Origin: Doryteuthis pealeii
Taxonomy: Eukaryota > Mollusca > Cephalopoda > Myopsida > Loliginidae
NCBI GenBank assembly: GCA_023376005.1
Contig: CM042160.1
Location: 84,326,229 to 84,390,228 of the forward strand
Length of the DNA stretch: 64,000 nucleotides
Reading direction: 5' to 3'
The stretch's first letter is position 1. Every line of letters begins with the position of its first letter. The position numbers and the translations under genes are program-made. The notes under the pieces are model-generated. The model saw only the letters and a list, made by a program, of their open reading frames with translations. It was not told the DNA's origin and ran no database searches. Of the stretch, positions 44,701 to 59,800 are shown piece by piece.

Positions 44701-47700
44701 AATCAGATTCCACATGTTTGATAACCTTTCAATGGCAGTCTATGCCTTTCCTATGCGTATATCGATATTGCTTTCTGTAGATAAGATATTGCTACCCAGG
44801 TATATGAACTGGTCTACTAATTTCAGAGGCTTACCGTTTAATGTGGGGTGTCTCTCTATATGGTTTAAAACAGACATGTCAAACATACGGTCCGCGGTCC
44901 GCATGCGGCTCTCAGCAAGCAAGGTGCGGACTGCGCTCTCATACAGCACTTTAACAGTACCCCAGTATTTTTTCCAAAAATTCTTGGGCGAAAACGGTCG
45001 TTTATTTTCATTAGGGCAAAGTATTTTAAAGAAAAAGAGTCTGTTATTGATGCATTGTTTCTCACTCCTTCCTTTGAGTTGTGGAAGGAGTAGGCTAACT
45101 AAATCAAAGGGAGTGAGTCTTTCCTCTTGCCTTTAATCAACACATGGCTATAATTAAAAGTGACAGTCACATTTGTTTTGTTCTCTCTAGACGTATCGTT
45201 AGAGTGTAAGTGGCACAGTCATACAGTAGCACTGATGCGGCTGCTGCTTGAAAGGATTGTTGCTTTACGTTATTATAGAGATCAGCTTCATACTTGTTAT
45301 TTTTTATCAATATTTTTCGGTTTATGTTTTTAAATCGAAGCTATTTGATTAGTTATCATTGAATCACTCCTCCCACTCTATCAAATGGTTCACTCTGATA
45401 TCATCATACTTGTTGTTTTTATCAATATCTCTCGGTTAGTGTTTTTATATCCGAGCTATTTGATCACTTACCAGTGAATCACTCCTCCCACTCTATCAAA
45501 TGGTTTACTCTAATATCCTCATACTTGTTGTTTTTTGTTGTGATGTTAGTCCCAACAGTAAAAAGAAGTCAAGTCGAGATGGGGTAAAATAAGACAAGTG
45601 TATTTACAATTAATGGTACATGTACGACTAGCTTGTCGTTAACGGGAACAGTCCTCCCTTTCCACTCGGTGTCTCACTATTTATAGTGAGAACCGGTGCA
45701 TGTTCTCCACTGTAGGAACGGCCGGTACAACATTTTTATCAATATCTTTTCTGATTTCTGTAAATGGAACTAACTCTAATGAATTATCTTGAAATTTTCG
45801 CAGGGAATTGTCCAGCAAGAAAAAAGAATTTCTGAACTTTAAACTAAATGCTCAGTTGGCCAAAGCGGCAAATCACCTGGAAACAAAATTCGATCTTCAG
45901 TATGGCAGTCCAAAAAACAAAGCTACTAACAACCTCAAATTTTCGGCAGTGGTCAATCGCTCTTTAAAGCCTTTATCACACTCCTACAGTTATACAATGT
46001 CCATTCAACACCCCGGACAGGTAAGATTCTCTTATGTATTTTATTATATTTTTTCATTTCTATACTCTAAACCAGTGCTTCTCAAACTTTTTCGGTTTAT
46101 GGACCATTTTTTATTCAAAAAATTCCCATGGACCAATCCTACTTTTCTTGAATGTTGCTGCGAGCGGCTAGCACACGTGTTAAAGTAAGACAAGACAATT
46201 CATTTTCCGCCGATCATCGACGTGCGCTTAAATAGAGATTTTCAACTGGGGAGGGTCATTATAAGAAGCGATAAATTAGTTACATTTTTGTGAAATGGCT
46301 AAAACATTTTTGTGGCTTCGAACTCTCTGTGGACCACTAGAAATATTCTGTGGACAACAGATGGTCCAGCTGGAACATGTTGAGAATCACTGCTCTAAAT
46401 CAGAGGTCGACAACCTACGGTCCGCAGGCCAGATTCGGCCCGCAATCCATAATCATCTGGCCCGTAGTCCCTCAGAGAAATATTATATTAATCTGACCCG
46501 CAAAGGAAACAGACGCTGGCTTCGATGCTTGTTGTTTTGTTTTTTCATTCATAAACATACACAGAAGTCATAAACCACGTACTATTTCTAGTAATCCTTA
46601 ACTATTTCCTCGTAAATTCCTACTATAAAATAAACTGAACCCCCATTTTATGTCCGTGTTTTTGCAATAAATGTTTTATTTTTCTTGCACCCGTTATTTT
46701 ACAATAGTAAATATATTTTATTTATTTATTTTAATATTCACTTCAATGTGTATATTCTAAAAGTTTAGACTTGCCTATTAAATATCAGTAGCGTATATAT
46801 GATTGGTTAGGATCAGAAAAACGAGTAGAACAGCGCAAATTATCTCAATATAATATTGTTTTGCAAAGGAAATCATTTTGTTTCTTCTATTTTCAGAATG
46901 TAGACTACAAAGTGGATGCCGATCACAAACAGTCGGCTAAATGGCCTTTCAAAAAATTTGAGAACAAAGTTATGGTCCAAATGGCCCCAGGAAAAGTTGT
47001 TCAAACAGTATTATCTTATAACAACGCCAAGGTAAAAGGTTTGCCATCGCATGAAGGTGAAATTGCTCTGTCTTATCCTGGCCGAGAAATGAAAATGGTA
47101 GATAAATTGACACAGGTGAATAAGAATACGTATGAAAATCATTTTACCGTGCAATGGGAAAAGGGACAACAGGCAACTGTTCAAAGTACATACACCAAAA
47201 CAGGCAAAGATATACATAATATTGATAATACATTGACACTACCGAATAAGAAAGTGGCTAAAGTAACTGGAATGCTGCAAGCAAAAACTGGAGCTTACAA
47301 AACGAAAGTTGTATTTGATGCAGAAGAAAATAGTATTTGTAAAGATCGTCTGCTGTATTCAATCGAAGCAAGCGTTGCAAGCACAAATGGCGGAAAGCGA
47401 AAATCAAAAAATATCAGCTTAGATGTCGTCTGGTCACCAGTGAAAAAGTTTTCCGCCAACATAGGCAGCGTGACAATGGATTCGTCTATGAACCACAAAC
47501 TGACATTTTCGACCCCGTTCGCCTCTTTGAAAACCTTTGATGGCGAATCGAAATACTCTTGGAATAATGGTAAATATTCGTCTACGATGAAGTTGTCTTG
47601 GAACAAACAGAACGAACTTTGGCAAGAATTTTCTATTACTCATCCAGGCAAAGAGTTGGAACTGAATTACCTTGCTTCGTCAAACATGAAAGGAAAGAAA

Positions 47701-50700
47701 TCTTTCCTTAAATTCTCCGCCACAAAAGACGGCCCGAAAGTGATGGGACTGTTAAAACTAAACGTGCATGATTCTCCCACATTCCAGATGATGTTGTCTC
47801 ACACAAACGAGAAAAAATACCGCAAAACCGAAGGAAGTTTCAGTTTTGACATTTTGAAGACAAGTTCTGATTTTAAAATAAGTCACACTTATTACCCACT
47901 GAAGGACGAGATCGTTTTAGTCGGCAAAGGAAAAATGAATCTACCCTATAAAAATCTCAAAGAAATCGGCACTTCCTTTAACTTGAAGCATAACAATCAA
48001 ATAACATCAGTCGATATTGATTATTCCACTTCTTTAAATAATTACAAAAATGGTAAATTAACAGCCGAAATCACCAGGAACTTACCAAAATTGTTAAAAG
48101 GTAAAATGCAGTTGACGCGAATGGACAAGGAAGTATTAAGTGTTGATGCTAAGTATCAACGAAAGGGAAGTCGATTTAATATTAATATCGATATTACAGA
48201 CCCGAACAAAGAAAAAATTACGACCCTATTTAATCTCGATCTTTCCGGTTCGAGAAAGACTTCGCTTTTCGAAATCAAATCCAACTACATGACCCTTTCG
48301 GCCGATGGTGGTTTTGAATTTCAAAATGGACGCTTCATTGACGGCGAATTGAAAATTATTGCCAATGGTCAAAATATGAAAATCTCTGCCAATTATCTAA
48401 ACGATGATGGAACTCATAAAGTGACCGGAAGTTTGCAATTGCCCGATGGGAGATCGATTGATGGCAAAATTGGTTTGACGCTGAAAGATTCGATTTCGCT
48501 TTCATTGATGGTCGACAGCCCGGATTTTCCGAGCCTGTCAAATATTGATATCAATTTGGTATATAATGGGGATGCTATGTCAAGCGTTCTGAAAGGATAC
48601 GTTAAAGTTCTACCTTATTTGAAAGAAAGTGAATTTGAAGCAAGTCTTTCCACTAAAGAGCATTTCAATTTAGCTTTTGTAATGAAGACTCCATTTGGAA
48701 GCATGAGAAATGTAAAAGCGACAATATCGTTGCCCCGAAATCAAGTGACGGCCAAGACAATCAAATCAGAATTTGAATTGAACAACAACAAAGTGGTGGA
48801 TCTGGAAATCGGTTACAATGTCAAAAGTCTTCGAGATTTTTCAGCTAACTTTGATTTGAAGACTTCTCACAGGAGATTCGACGTTATTTCGCTACTCGTC
48901 AAACATTCTGGAGATTTCTACGATATGCAATCGATTTTGAAAGCCAAAATCGGTCGGGAAATGAAAATCAATGGTAAAATAAGGAATTCAGCTTCCTACA
49001 ACGAATTCGCATTAAAAGGAGAATTCAAAGACTTCGATGACTTCGAGATATCTTTTCTTCGAGTTAATTCTCTAGACGACATGAACGCAACACTTCTCTA
49101 TAAACACGAGGGAAAGGAACAATTTAAGTCGAAGCTTATCATAAAAGGATACGGTACTACCATTGATGCGATGGTGGAAATTCCAGGCATTCTGAACTTT
49201 GCATTTGAATCAGAAGTTGACATATCGAATATCTCTTTTAATCTTCGTTCAAACATGAAATTGAAACGAAAAGAGCTCTACCGAATAGTTGTCACTTACG
49301 AACACTTGGCCAAACTGTATATAAAAAGTTCATTTCCTTCCTACAATGATGAACTAACGCTAACACTGAATGGAGACAAGAAAATGTTCAACGCTTTGGC
49401 CAAATTAATACACAACGGAAATAAGTACGAATTGATAATCTCGAATCAAGGTTATTATCGAAAAATCGATGCTCAGTTGATCACTCCATTCTTTACTGAT
49501 ATGGCTTCGTTTATATTCAATGGAGACGAAGAAACATTCAATGCACAGGTCAAATTTATGCACGAGAATGACCAATACGAACTGGTTGTTTCTAACCGTA
49601 ACCACTATCAACAAATGACCATCACTTTGTCGACTCCATTCTCCAGCGACAATCTGGATATTGATTTTGAAGGAGATCTAGCTTCATTTACCTCTCATAT
49701 CACATTTACTCACAACAAAGTCGAGTATAAACTAGACGTTTCTAATGACGAGTACTACAGAAATATAAACGTTGTCCTGACAATTCCGTCGACTAAAATT
49801 GAATTATTGTTTACACTTAAAGGAAACCTTCAAACATTCAACTCAATGACTTCGTTTACTTTTAACGAGAAGAAAATGATACTTGTCGTTTCCAACAAAG
49901 ACTACTACAGACAGATGTCTATAAACTTGACAACTCCTCTCTCAAAAGATTCTCTTTCGTTTTCGGTTGATGGTAACTTTAACAGTTTTAACGCCAAGCT
50001 GAAATACATGCACTACAAAGAACTGTACGAACTGGTCGTTCATAACAGTGGATACTATCGAGAAATCGACGCTAAACTATCGACTCCCGACTTTAGAGAT
50101 ATGCTCTCTATCAGCGTGGACGGAAAGTTGAGTGATTTTACTGTTCAAGTCAAACTAATGCACAACCATAAGAACTATCAAGTTACCGTTTCAAAGTCTC
50201 GCAACTATCGTGATATGAGTCTAGAATTGACCACTCCTTCTTTTGAGGGGTCACTTGACTTTTCTCTCAAGGGCAGTTTACAATCTTTTAACATGGTTAC
50301 GAAAGTCCTGTACAATAACGAGAAATTCCAACTGACCTTATCCAACGTGAATTACTATCGTCAAATGAAAGCTGAACTGCTTACCCCCTACTTTAAAGAG
50401 TCCGTCGATTTCTTGTTTAAGGGAAACCTTAGAAAGTTTAACACGTACCTCACTCTGCGACATAACAAGATCGTATATGAAATCAAGGCTTCCAATCAGG
50501 AATTTTATCGGCAAATGGATTTCCAACTAACCACACCGTTCGTTTCATGTCACTTTCAATTCGAAGGCACACTGCAAGCCGTCAATATCGACTTAAAACT
50601 AAACATTGGTAAAGCTAATTACGAATGTCTGATAACGACGAAGAAATATTTCCAAATCTCCGAACTAACACTAACTGTTCCCCGACACACTTTGATTATT

Positions 50701-53700
50701 AAGAGTAACGTTTATTACCAGAAGAAAAGTATCACCGGAGACATTAATGCATCATTTAACGGACAGAACTGTTCATTGACTGGATTTTACAAAGACACGG
50801 GCCGGAAGAAGATCGTCAAATTGAATTTAATGACTCCTTATTTTGAAGAGCGTTTACAAGGAACGATTGCCGGCACGTTGCGAAAGTTTAACGCTAATAT
50901 GAAATTAGAACACAACAATGATGTCTACGAAATAATTGCCTCAAACAAAAAATATTACGACGAATTGGATTTGAATTTCAATGCTCCAGGCATGAAAGTG
51001 AAATTCCAATCGGAAGGAGACATTCAGAAATCTAAAGTGTTGGCCAGTTTAACGATGGCGGCTGATGAGTACGAAGTGAACTTAGCCAATCAGAATTATT
51101 TCCAAAATATCAACTTGGAAATATCGGCACCGCAAACCGGGAGTTGCAAGTTTAATTTTGCTTTCCAAGGAAACTGGAATAAATTTGATGTAGAAAGCAA
51201 ATTTTCTCAAAGAAATCAGAAATACGAAGTGAAGATTTCAATCAACAGAAAAACTGGCATATTCGCTATGAAATTGTTCACTCCCAAAATAAACATCAAT
51301 GGAAACTTCAATGGCGACTTGAAAAAACTTTCTTTCAGTACCAATCTTAATATCACAATATTTGATTCAAACGAGATGAAATTGCGTATTAAGTCTGAAG
51401 GTTTTCAAATGACTTCTGTGATGCTTAATTTGAAATCGCCATGGACTGGAATGACTAACGTCTTCTATGAACATAATGGTCAAATAGGAAACTCATTTAA
51501 TACCAAAGGTTATATCGAACGAGATGGAGTAAGACTTTTTGGTTATTCTTTAGACACATCTTTCGCTGATGGTTATAGATTCGATGTCAAGTTTGATTAT
51601 AGTAATTCCGAAAATATAATTGAGGCCAAAGGGGATTTACAGTTTCAGGGAGTTAAAACCATGGCAACCCTTAGTGTCAATACCCCATTCCGAAATTTCA
51701 AAGAAGTTTTCGTTACCGTTCAGACCAAATTATTACGTGATGGACCAAGTATTGATTTAGATTTCAACCTTCCAAACCAAGACTATAGCCTTAACGTCGA
51801 CTTAAGCAACAGCAATTTTAACGCTTTATTCAACGTGAATATGGATAAGAAAAATAAGGATAAACAATACCAATTCCAGACATCCTACAAGAACACCGAT
51901 CAACGCACTGACGTCTCTCGTAGCTTCAACTTTAAAATGGTCCTCCCTGAAAGAATCGTTGCTGTGGATTCCCGCTTTGAGGAAACCGATCGTTTGATTT
52001 TGGCATCAACGGAACTCACCTGGAATGACATCAAACACCAGAAAATTGGATTCGAATTTGAATTCAATAAAGGGAATAAAAAATCATTCAAGTGTAAACT
52101 AATCACCCCTCGTCGAAACGTTGAGGTTTTTGGTAGCTTTTTAGCGAATGGTAACCAAAGTTCGGCCATGGGTTATATCATGTTGGATGCAGATCGAAGT
52201 CCACAAAAGATCGAAGCAAAGGCGGAAGTTATTGGTTATTCTAACGGAAAAGATGTGGATTTGTTGCTGAAATTCCCAAACCAGAAAAATGTAAGTTTTT
52301 TTTATGTACTTTGTTAAATATTCTCTAATTCCTTTACAAAAACCCACCCGTTCACCCTACCAATCATCTACCCATCGATACATTCACATACACAACTCCT
52401 TAGGCACCATCCATTCATCAATCTAACCCCCTACTATCCATTCATTCAACTACCAAATCCTGTGCTATCCACCCATTCACATATCCAATACCCCACACTA
52501 CTAAAACCCCCTACTATCAATTCATTCATCTACCCAACCTCCTATCATCCACCCATTCATCTACCCAACCTCCTACGGCCTACCCATTCATCTACCCAGC
52601 CACCTACGACCTATCCATTCATCTACCCAGCCCCTACGACCTACCCATTCATCTACCCAGCCCCTACGACCTACCCATTCATCTACCCACCCCTCCGACC
52701 TACCCATTCATCTACCCAGCCCCTACGACCTACCCATTCATCTACCCAACCCCCTACCACATACCCATTCATCTACCCATCTATTAATCTACCCAACCTT
52801 CTATCATCCACCCATTCATCTACCCAACTCCCTACCATACATCCATTCTCATACCCATTTCGGCATCAATATTCCATCTTCAGAAGATCTCGTAGTCCAT
52901 AAAGGGATGATCACCTCCACACTAACATAAATTAATACGGATAGCTGTGAATATCCCATTATGTGTTCTGACGTCTTCTGAAGATGGGATATTAATCCCG
53001 AAATATCAAGGAAACATAAGAAAATGAACAACATGCACGTTACCTTTTTTCGTTTGCATTGTGGTAATACAGCGCCTGTCGACTCAGTCAAAACCGATCG
53101 TTATGTGTGTCGGATATGTTATGCAAGACTTTGGCAGAATTGAAAACTCATGAACGCGCTCACAAACGGACAATGAATGAAGGAGTGGCAGTCGCCTGAC
53201 AAGACTTTGCGATCAATAATAATAATAAATATATATATATATATATATATTTACCAACTCCTCCACATGAGCAGGATGTGACACAAGGTCAATTTCTTAA
53301 GCGGAGTTCAACAGGTTTGAATTTAGAGTTTTCCTTCTCCTAGACTGGTTACCTAGCCATGGTTAAAGAACCCAATCAGCCCTGCTATTTGCCCATGGCT
53401 GGAGGGAGAGTAGGATTCATACCTATCCCAAGGGTATTAGCGCTAAGTGAAAATACAATTACCACGTCCAGGATTTGAACTCGGGGTGACAAGTCAATTT
53501 CCCATGACTTTAACCATTTCACCACGCGCTTCGATCAATAATAATAATATGTCACTCAGGAATTGGCCTACAAAGTCACTTACACTGACGTAGATAATTT
53601 ATCTATTTTTCTTTTTGGACACTACGCCCTCGTGCTTAGTGGATGGAAAGGTGCCAACCAATGTATGTATGTATGTATGGTAGTAATTTTTACTTAGTTT

Positions 53701-54673
53701 GTAGTTAGTCACAATTAGAAGATATTTTCAGTGAAAGAGTTGCTTTCTTCTTTGGATTTATATAATTTTTTATTTGATTTTATTCTATTTTGTCTTTTTC
53801 TAGGGCATGAGGATAAAAACGTCCATTAGAGGAGCAGAAGCAAACAGCCTGTTCAGTGGCAAAGCTGAAATGAGTATTGACCAAGATCCGGCCAAAACTT
53901 TAATAGTTGACGTTAAATTGGCCAATGAAAAACAGAACTACACACTCGACCTTTCTGTTACTCATCCTGCCACAGATTTCTCACTTCAAATGTTGACCTT
54001 TGTCGCCGCCACCCCTGACACCTTGACCTCTGCTTTCAATCTGACATACAACAACGTCAAAAAACAACAACAAAACTTCATGATTCGTAGTGAGATACAC
54101 AAACTGAAAAGGGAATTCAACATAAAGGTAAACATTTTTTAAAAATAAAAGTGATATGATTAACGAGCTGTACCCCCCCCCAAAAAAAAAGAAAAGAAAA
54201 AAGACAAAAGAAAAAAAAAACAAAAAAACTCATGGTAAATTTTTCCATCCATCAATTTGAAGTGATATGAAAAAGAAGAAACGGGGTATGTTAGGGCTGG
54301 TTTAGCTCAGTCGGTAGAGTGTCCGACTAGGAACCACAAGGTTCCTGGTTCGATACCGGCCCTCGCCAACTCAGCGTATGAGTAGCACAGGGATCTGATG
54401 GTAGGTGTGGCGCTCCACCTCAGATGCTAAAAACAATCTCCCTGGTCTAGCGCTAGTGAAAAGGGAATAGACTCCCTCGCTGTCTGGCTGATACCTACTT
54501 TAGGCCACCCTGACGACTTTACTTACTTATATATGTCTGTATGAATAAGTACTGCACACACAGACATGTGTGTGAGTGTGTATGTCTTTGTGTGTGTGTG
54601 TGTGTGTGTGTGTGAATAAATAATATATATGAGAGAGTAGAAACGATGATTTTTTTCCGAGATACAATACACA

Positions 54674-54726
<53 letters not shown>

Positions 54727-54730
54727 GTGT

Positions 54731-54766
<36 letters not shown>

Positions 54767-57081
54767 CAAGTTGAGTCCTGAATTTTGATTCGTCCACTTG
54801 TAATAATGTTTGTTTTATGTTTTTCAGATGCAAGCACCATCGAAAAAGATGGAGCTAAGTGGATTCATAAAATCTGCCAACATCTTGGTGATGTCCGTGA
54901 AAAAATCAGAATCAGATAAAGACGACATGGAAGCGAGTTTGGTTGTGAATCCAAATTCCCAAAACATTCGCATGGATCTCAATTATGATCAAGGTGAGTG
55001 GAATTCAATTCTTCTTCATCAAGATCGAATGAAAATCAAATCAAATAAATCAAGTGAAATTCAATGTAACATAAAGTTTATTTATTGTACACACATACGT
55101 ACATTGTAGTCAGGTCGTTCAAAGCGCTAGTGTTATATACTGAGGTGTTCACGGTACCAAATCGATATAATGTTGTATACCCTTTCTTACTTCTTTACTT
55201 CTTACTTGCTTCTATATCTTGGACATCTATTCTTCTGGTCGGCTTTGGTTCTATATTCTATCATCTTGACTTGGTATATCTTCTAACATCTTGCGTCTGA
55301 GTCTGGAATCTTCTATGGTCTGGAATTGACTTGGGGACTTCGGTCTGGTCTTCTATTGGGGATTTCTCCTTATCAGAAGCCCTGTGTCATTGTTAGTTTT
55401 TAGGTAATAAACACAAGACTTCGATTTCCGTTGATGTTCCAAATCCCCAACCCAGACACCTGCGCAGTGAGACTTACATCTTAAAAGCTCGGCTTCTAAC
55501 TTCTAACTGACTCTTACTTAATATCCTTAAACCGGAAGACAGGGTCTTCTATGCCTTCCGGTTCTCACGATTTATCCCCGGAAGGCAAGGTGAGAGTGAG
55601 GTCAAGCGCCGTCACTCACCCTCAAGGCCATCAGCTGCACTAATCGCCATTATGATTTCTACACTATTGCCATAAATATTAGGTATCCAATAATTATGTA
55701 ACACTAGGGGTACTATGTAATCCAGTAACATCTGTTTCATATCGGGTCATCGGTGACTAAACCGGTTACCCCACCAAGCTTGCCTGATGAGGAAGGTGGC
55801 TAGACACGCATCAGGATGAAAAACAAACCTGTCAAAAGTTGGAGAAAGCCTTTCGCTCAACGGCCACCTAGCACATAACATACGCGGGGACACAGAAATA
55901 CCTGGATTGGTATCTAGGCGCGTAGCAAAACCAGCGGCACGCATGACCCACCGGCGTGTGGAATACGCTCTGGTGTCCAGTCAAGGGTAAATGACGTAAG
56001 CGGTCAGAAGAGGCTCGGTAAGACGAAATGAAGGCAACCCATCTGGGAGAAGGAAATCTCTGATATAAAAACCATCCAGCGGACGACCATTCCGCCCATC
56101 ATGCTGGTCTGCAGTTTGATTTGCTGCCAGCTATCTTGCTTCTTGCAATTTTTAGAACCGAGAGAGGGGCTTAGCTGTCGTACAAAGTTATTTCCCTGTA
56201 TAATACGCATCTCTGTACAGAGACTACTCCTTCAGACATTTAAGACGAAGAAACAACAAGAAAAGAGCATAAGAGTTCAATTTCTTTCGTAATTAACCTC
56301 AGGTAAAATAAAATGGATTAAGAGAATTTGTATGTTTCATGAGAGCCATGAAGGTGTGTCTTGGTTAATCGACAGATCGGAAGAAACTGCCGATAATCGA
56401 AAAACAAGCGAGAATGTCCGATGACGTGGTCGGGTTAGAAATTGGCAGTTCCAAGTATGAGTCAGAGGTTAAAATCTTGGCGGGGCTCACGCGGGAAGGG
56501 ATAGAGAAGGAATGGTTTTTGGAGGAGTGTTTTATGGGTGTATGTAGGTAGTAATTTTGACCTAGTTCATGGTTCACTCACAATTAGAAAATATATTTGT
56601 GTGAAAGAAATAGTTGCCTTCGATGAAGGCAGAATAATAACCGTGAAGAATGGATTTCTTATTGAATAGTTTGTAAAACCTGAAATCGATCAATCAATCC
56701 CGATTTGTATAGGAAAGGAGGAGGAAGAGGTGGAAGAGGGGAGGAGGAGGAGAGGAGGGGAGGAAGAGAAGGGGAAGAGGAGGGGGAGGAGGAGACTCAA
56801 TCTTTATCTTTTTCTTTTTCATTCCAGAGAATCCGAGTAAAGTGTATCGTCTTGATGCGTCCATTCGAAATAAGAGGTCGGTGCTGAAGGCTTACCGAAT
56901 GGAAGGAAGAAAAGGAAGTGGAACTGATACCCGAATCATTGCTGAACTTCGACCTTCACACGTTCTTTTCTTAAGTCTTAGATGGAATGTAAATATTTTG
57001 CGGGATTTCAACGTAAGCAAATTTCTATTAACATCCACTTTTATCAAGTAGAATCATCTATGGAATAGACGTTGTTATGTC

Positions 57082-57123
<42 letters not shown>

Positions 57124-58289
57124 GATCCACTGGTCTATGCTGTGGTGATACTGCTTTTATAACAGCACTTCATTTAAATAACATACTATATTCACTGGTA
57201 TCAAATATTTAATCAAAGTTTCTGCTTTTGTAAGAATTGGCAATTCATTAATAGTGGGATCGATCCCTTCTGTTTCCCCTATTTTTAGTTCAGTCTATTT
57301 GTTAAAATTCTGGTCGCCATTTTAAGCGTTTAGTTCCTCTGTTGGTAAATCCAAGTCTTTATGGAGTTTGAATTCATTTGGTTAATTCTTATTTGTTGGC
57401 ACCTTTTCGTCCACTAAAGACGATGGCGTAGTGTCAAAAAATGAAAAATAAAAATTAAAAAAATTAAAAATGAAATTAATTATCAGCTTCTGCGCAAGTG
57501 ACTCTCCGACCGCCCACCTAGCCTAAGTAAGGGCCAAAGTGTTGCTTGTCATGGACAGCTTAGCCACCAGGGTTCCATCATTAGGTATCTCGGGTTGCCA
57601 CCCACGACCACAGGTGACCCCATTGTGGAGGGGGGTCTTAACCCCCTAAAGATGTGTATTTGGGGTTTTCTAAAGCCCCAGCCGACAGGGCTAAATTTGA
57701 GCGGGAAATAACCTTTAATCGATCAACGAATGTCACCATTTTATACCCCTGGAAATTCTCAAAAATATATCTCAGAATTTATAGAAACTAATTTCTTTTT
57801 TTTTTTTTTTTTTTTTTTCAGAAATTCGTGTACGAAAAACTACGTAGATTTGGCACCGAAGTGAAAACATTTGGTGTAGAAGCGAGCGAAATCGTTTCCG
57901 AAGAACTGATGCGAAGATTCGAACTGGCAGAGAATTCCTTGATGGCCGATCTCCGACCGGTTATGAAGTATTTCGAAACGGAACACGAAAGTTTCTACCG
58001 TGACGTCAGCAGATACATGAGAAACTTCAATGAACTCTACAAGAAAAACAACTTCTATTTGCAAACAATGAAAGATTGGTTAAGTCGTGTCTGGAATGAC
58101 ATGTGGATGGAATATAAAATGATGGCCTACAATTTACAAGTTAAAATGAATGAATTCAGCGAATTCCTTTCGAGAAAATTAGAAGAATTTGGTCGCGATT
58201 TTGATCTCTTTTATGGCAAAGCAAAGTCCATATTAATGGTAAGTGTGTTTGCAAGAAAATCATCTAAATTACATTGTCATCAATTACAT

Positions 58290-58327
<38 letters not shown>

Positions 58328-58471
58328 ATTATATATATAAGCGATTAAAAGTAGAATCGTTAGCTCTTTTTATTGAGCACGTTTTTTGAGCTTTGAGACC
58401 GGAAGTATTTAAATTTTTATATTTGTATACTCTTTCTGGATCTGGATTTTAATCGTTACTACTACTACTAC

Positions 58472-58517
<46 letters not shown>

Positions 58518-58768
58518 ATATATATTGCAATATATATATATATATATATATATATATTGCAATATAGGTACAAGTGAGAACCTATTCGAGTTTCACAATA
58601 AGGATCCTTATGGTGAAACTCGAGTAGGTTATCACTTGTACCTATATTGCAATAAATGTGCTCTACTAACGTATTGAGCACTTTTTATTTGTTATATCGC
58701 TGTCTTACCTTTCTGAATTTTGCATCAATTACCATTGTGACCATATTCACCGGTAACTCACCTTTTAC

Positions 58769-58826
<58 letters not shown>

Positions 58827-58946
58827 CGATTAAAAAAGTCGAATGGTTAGCTCTTTTTATCAAGCACGTTTTTTCAACTGTGAGACCGGAAGTATTTACA
58901 TTTTTATATCTATATACTCTTTCTGGATCTGGATTTTAATCGCTAC

Positions 58947-59001
<55 letters not shown>

Positions 59002-59250
59002 GGTTAGATACGTAGAAAATTGACTCGTCGGCCCGAGTTCAAATTCTGGACGAGGCTGTTTTCCCATAGCGCTAATACCTTTGAAGAAAGGCATGCATAC
59101 AACTATTTTCCCTCCAGCTATGGGTAAATAATAGGGCGGAATGGGCTCTTTTAAATTGACTAGGTAACCATTCTAGGAGCAAGTAAAATCTGAATTCAAA
59201 CCTGTTAAACTCCGCTTAAGAAATTGACTTCGTGTCACAATTTACTCGTT

Positions 59251-59297
<47 letters not shown>

Positions 59298-59800
59298 ATA
59301 TATATATATATATAAATACTATGAAAAAACACAGATGTCTTTGAAGTTTACGAAGTTGAAGAAATAAATTCAGTTAAACAATGTCTGTTTTTTTTTTTCA
59401 TATCATTTTATCCATATATACCGTCGGATTCATCTCCTTACTTTTAACTGATATATACTCACTCCATGAAATCAATCAAAAGCATTTTACAGAAAAAAAA
59501 TAATCACAAACACACACACTCCGAAGCGGGGCGGGGGTTACACAATAGAATTTCTAAATTGTAACAAAAATATGTTGGAAAGACTTCTAGATCTTTGACT
59601 AAACGGATCTCCGAATATAGCTATCATATTAAACGAGATTTTCTAAACAATGCCCTAGCTAAACATATTAAAGACACAAACCATACATTTGATTTTAAAG
59701 GAGCTAAAATATTAACTCACATACACAATAGAACACTACGTAGGATTATGGAATCTTGTGTTATTCTCATACATCAAACCATCCCCCAAAACAAGGCTTA

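Noticed and set aside
47011..47643. Minus-strand open frames opposite exon r
   Set aside because: Shadows of the giant + strand exon, whose protein is clearly LLTP-like.
52462..52902. 146-codon open frame of repeated P-T-T-Y-P-F-I-Y-P
   Set aside because: It is a translation of the 30-bp minisatellite and has no codon or domain support.
54294..54370. Possible functional tRNA gene
   Set aside because: A and B boxes are good, but the anticodon stem does not pair and the same body follows in four other copies, so it is a tRNA-derived SINE.
54519..54833. Frames of T-H-T-H and R-E-R-E
   Set aside because: Translations of (TG)n and (CT)n microsatellites.
55785..55845. CTGATGA at 55785 as a hammerhead
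   Set aside because: No stable stem II links it to the nearby GAAAA and no stem I was found.
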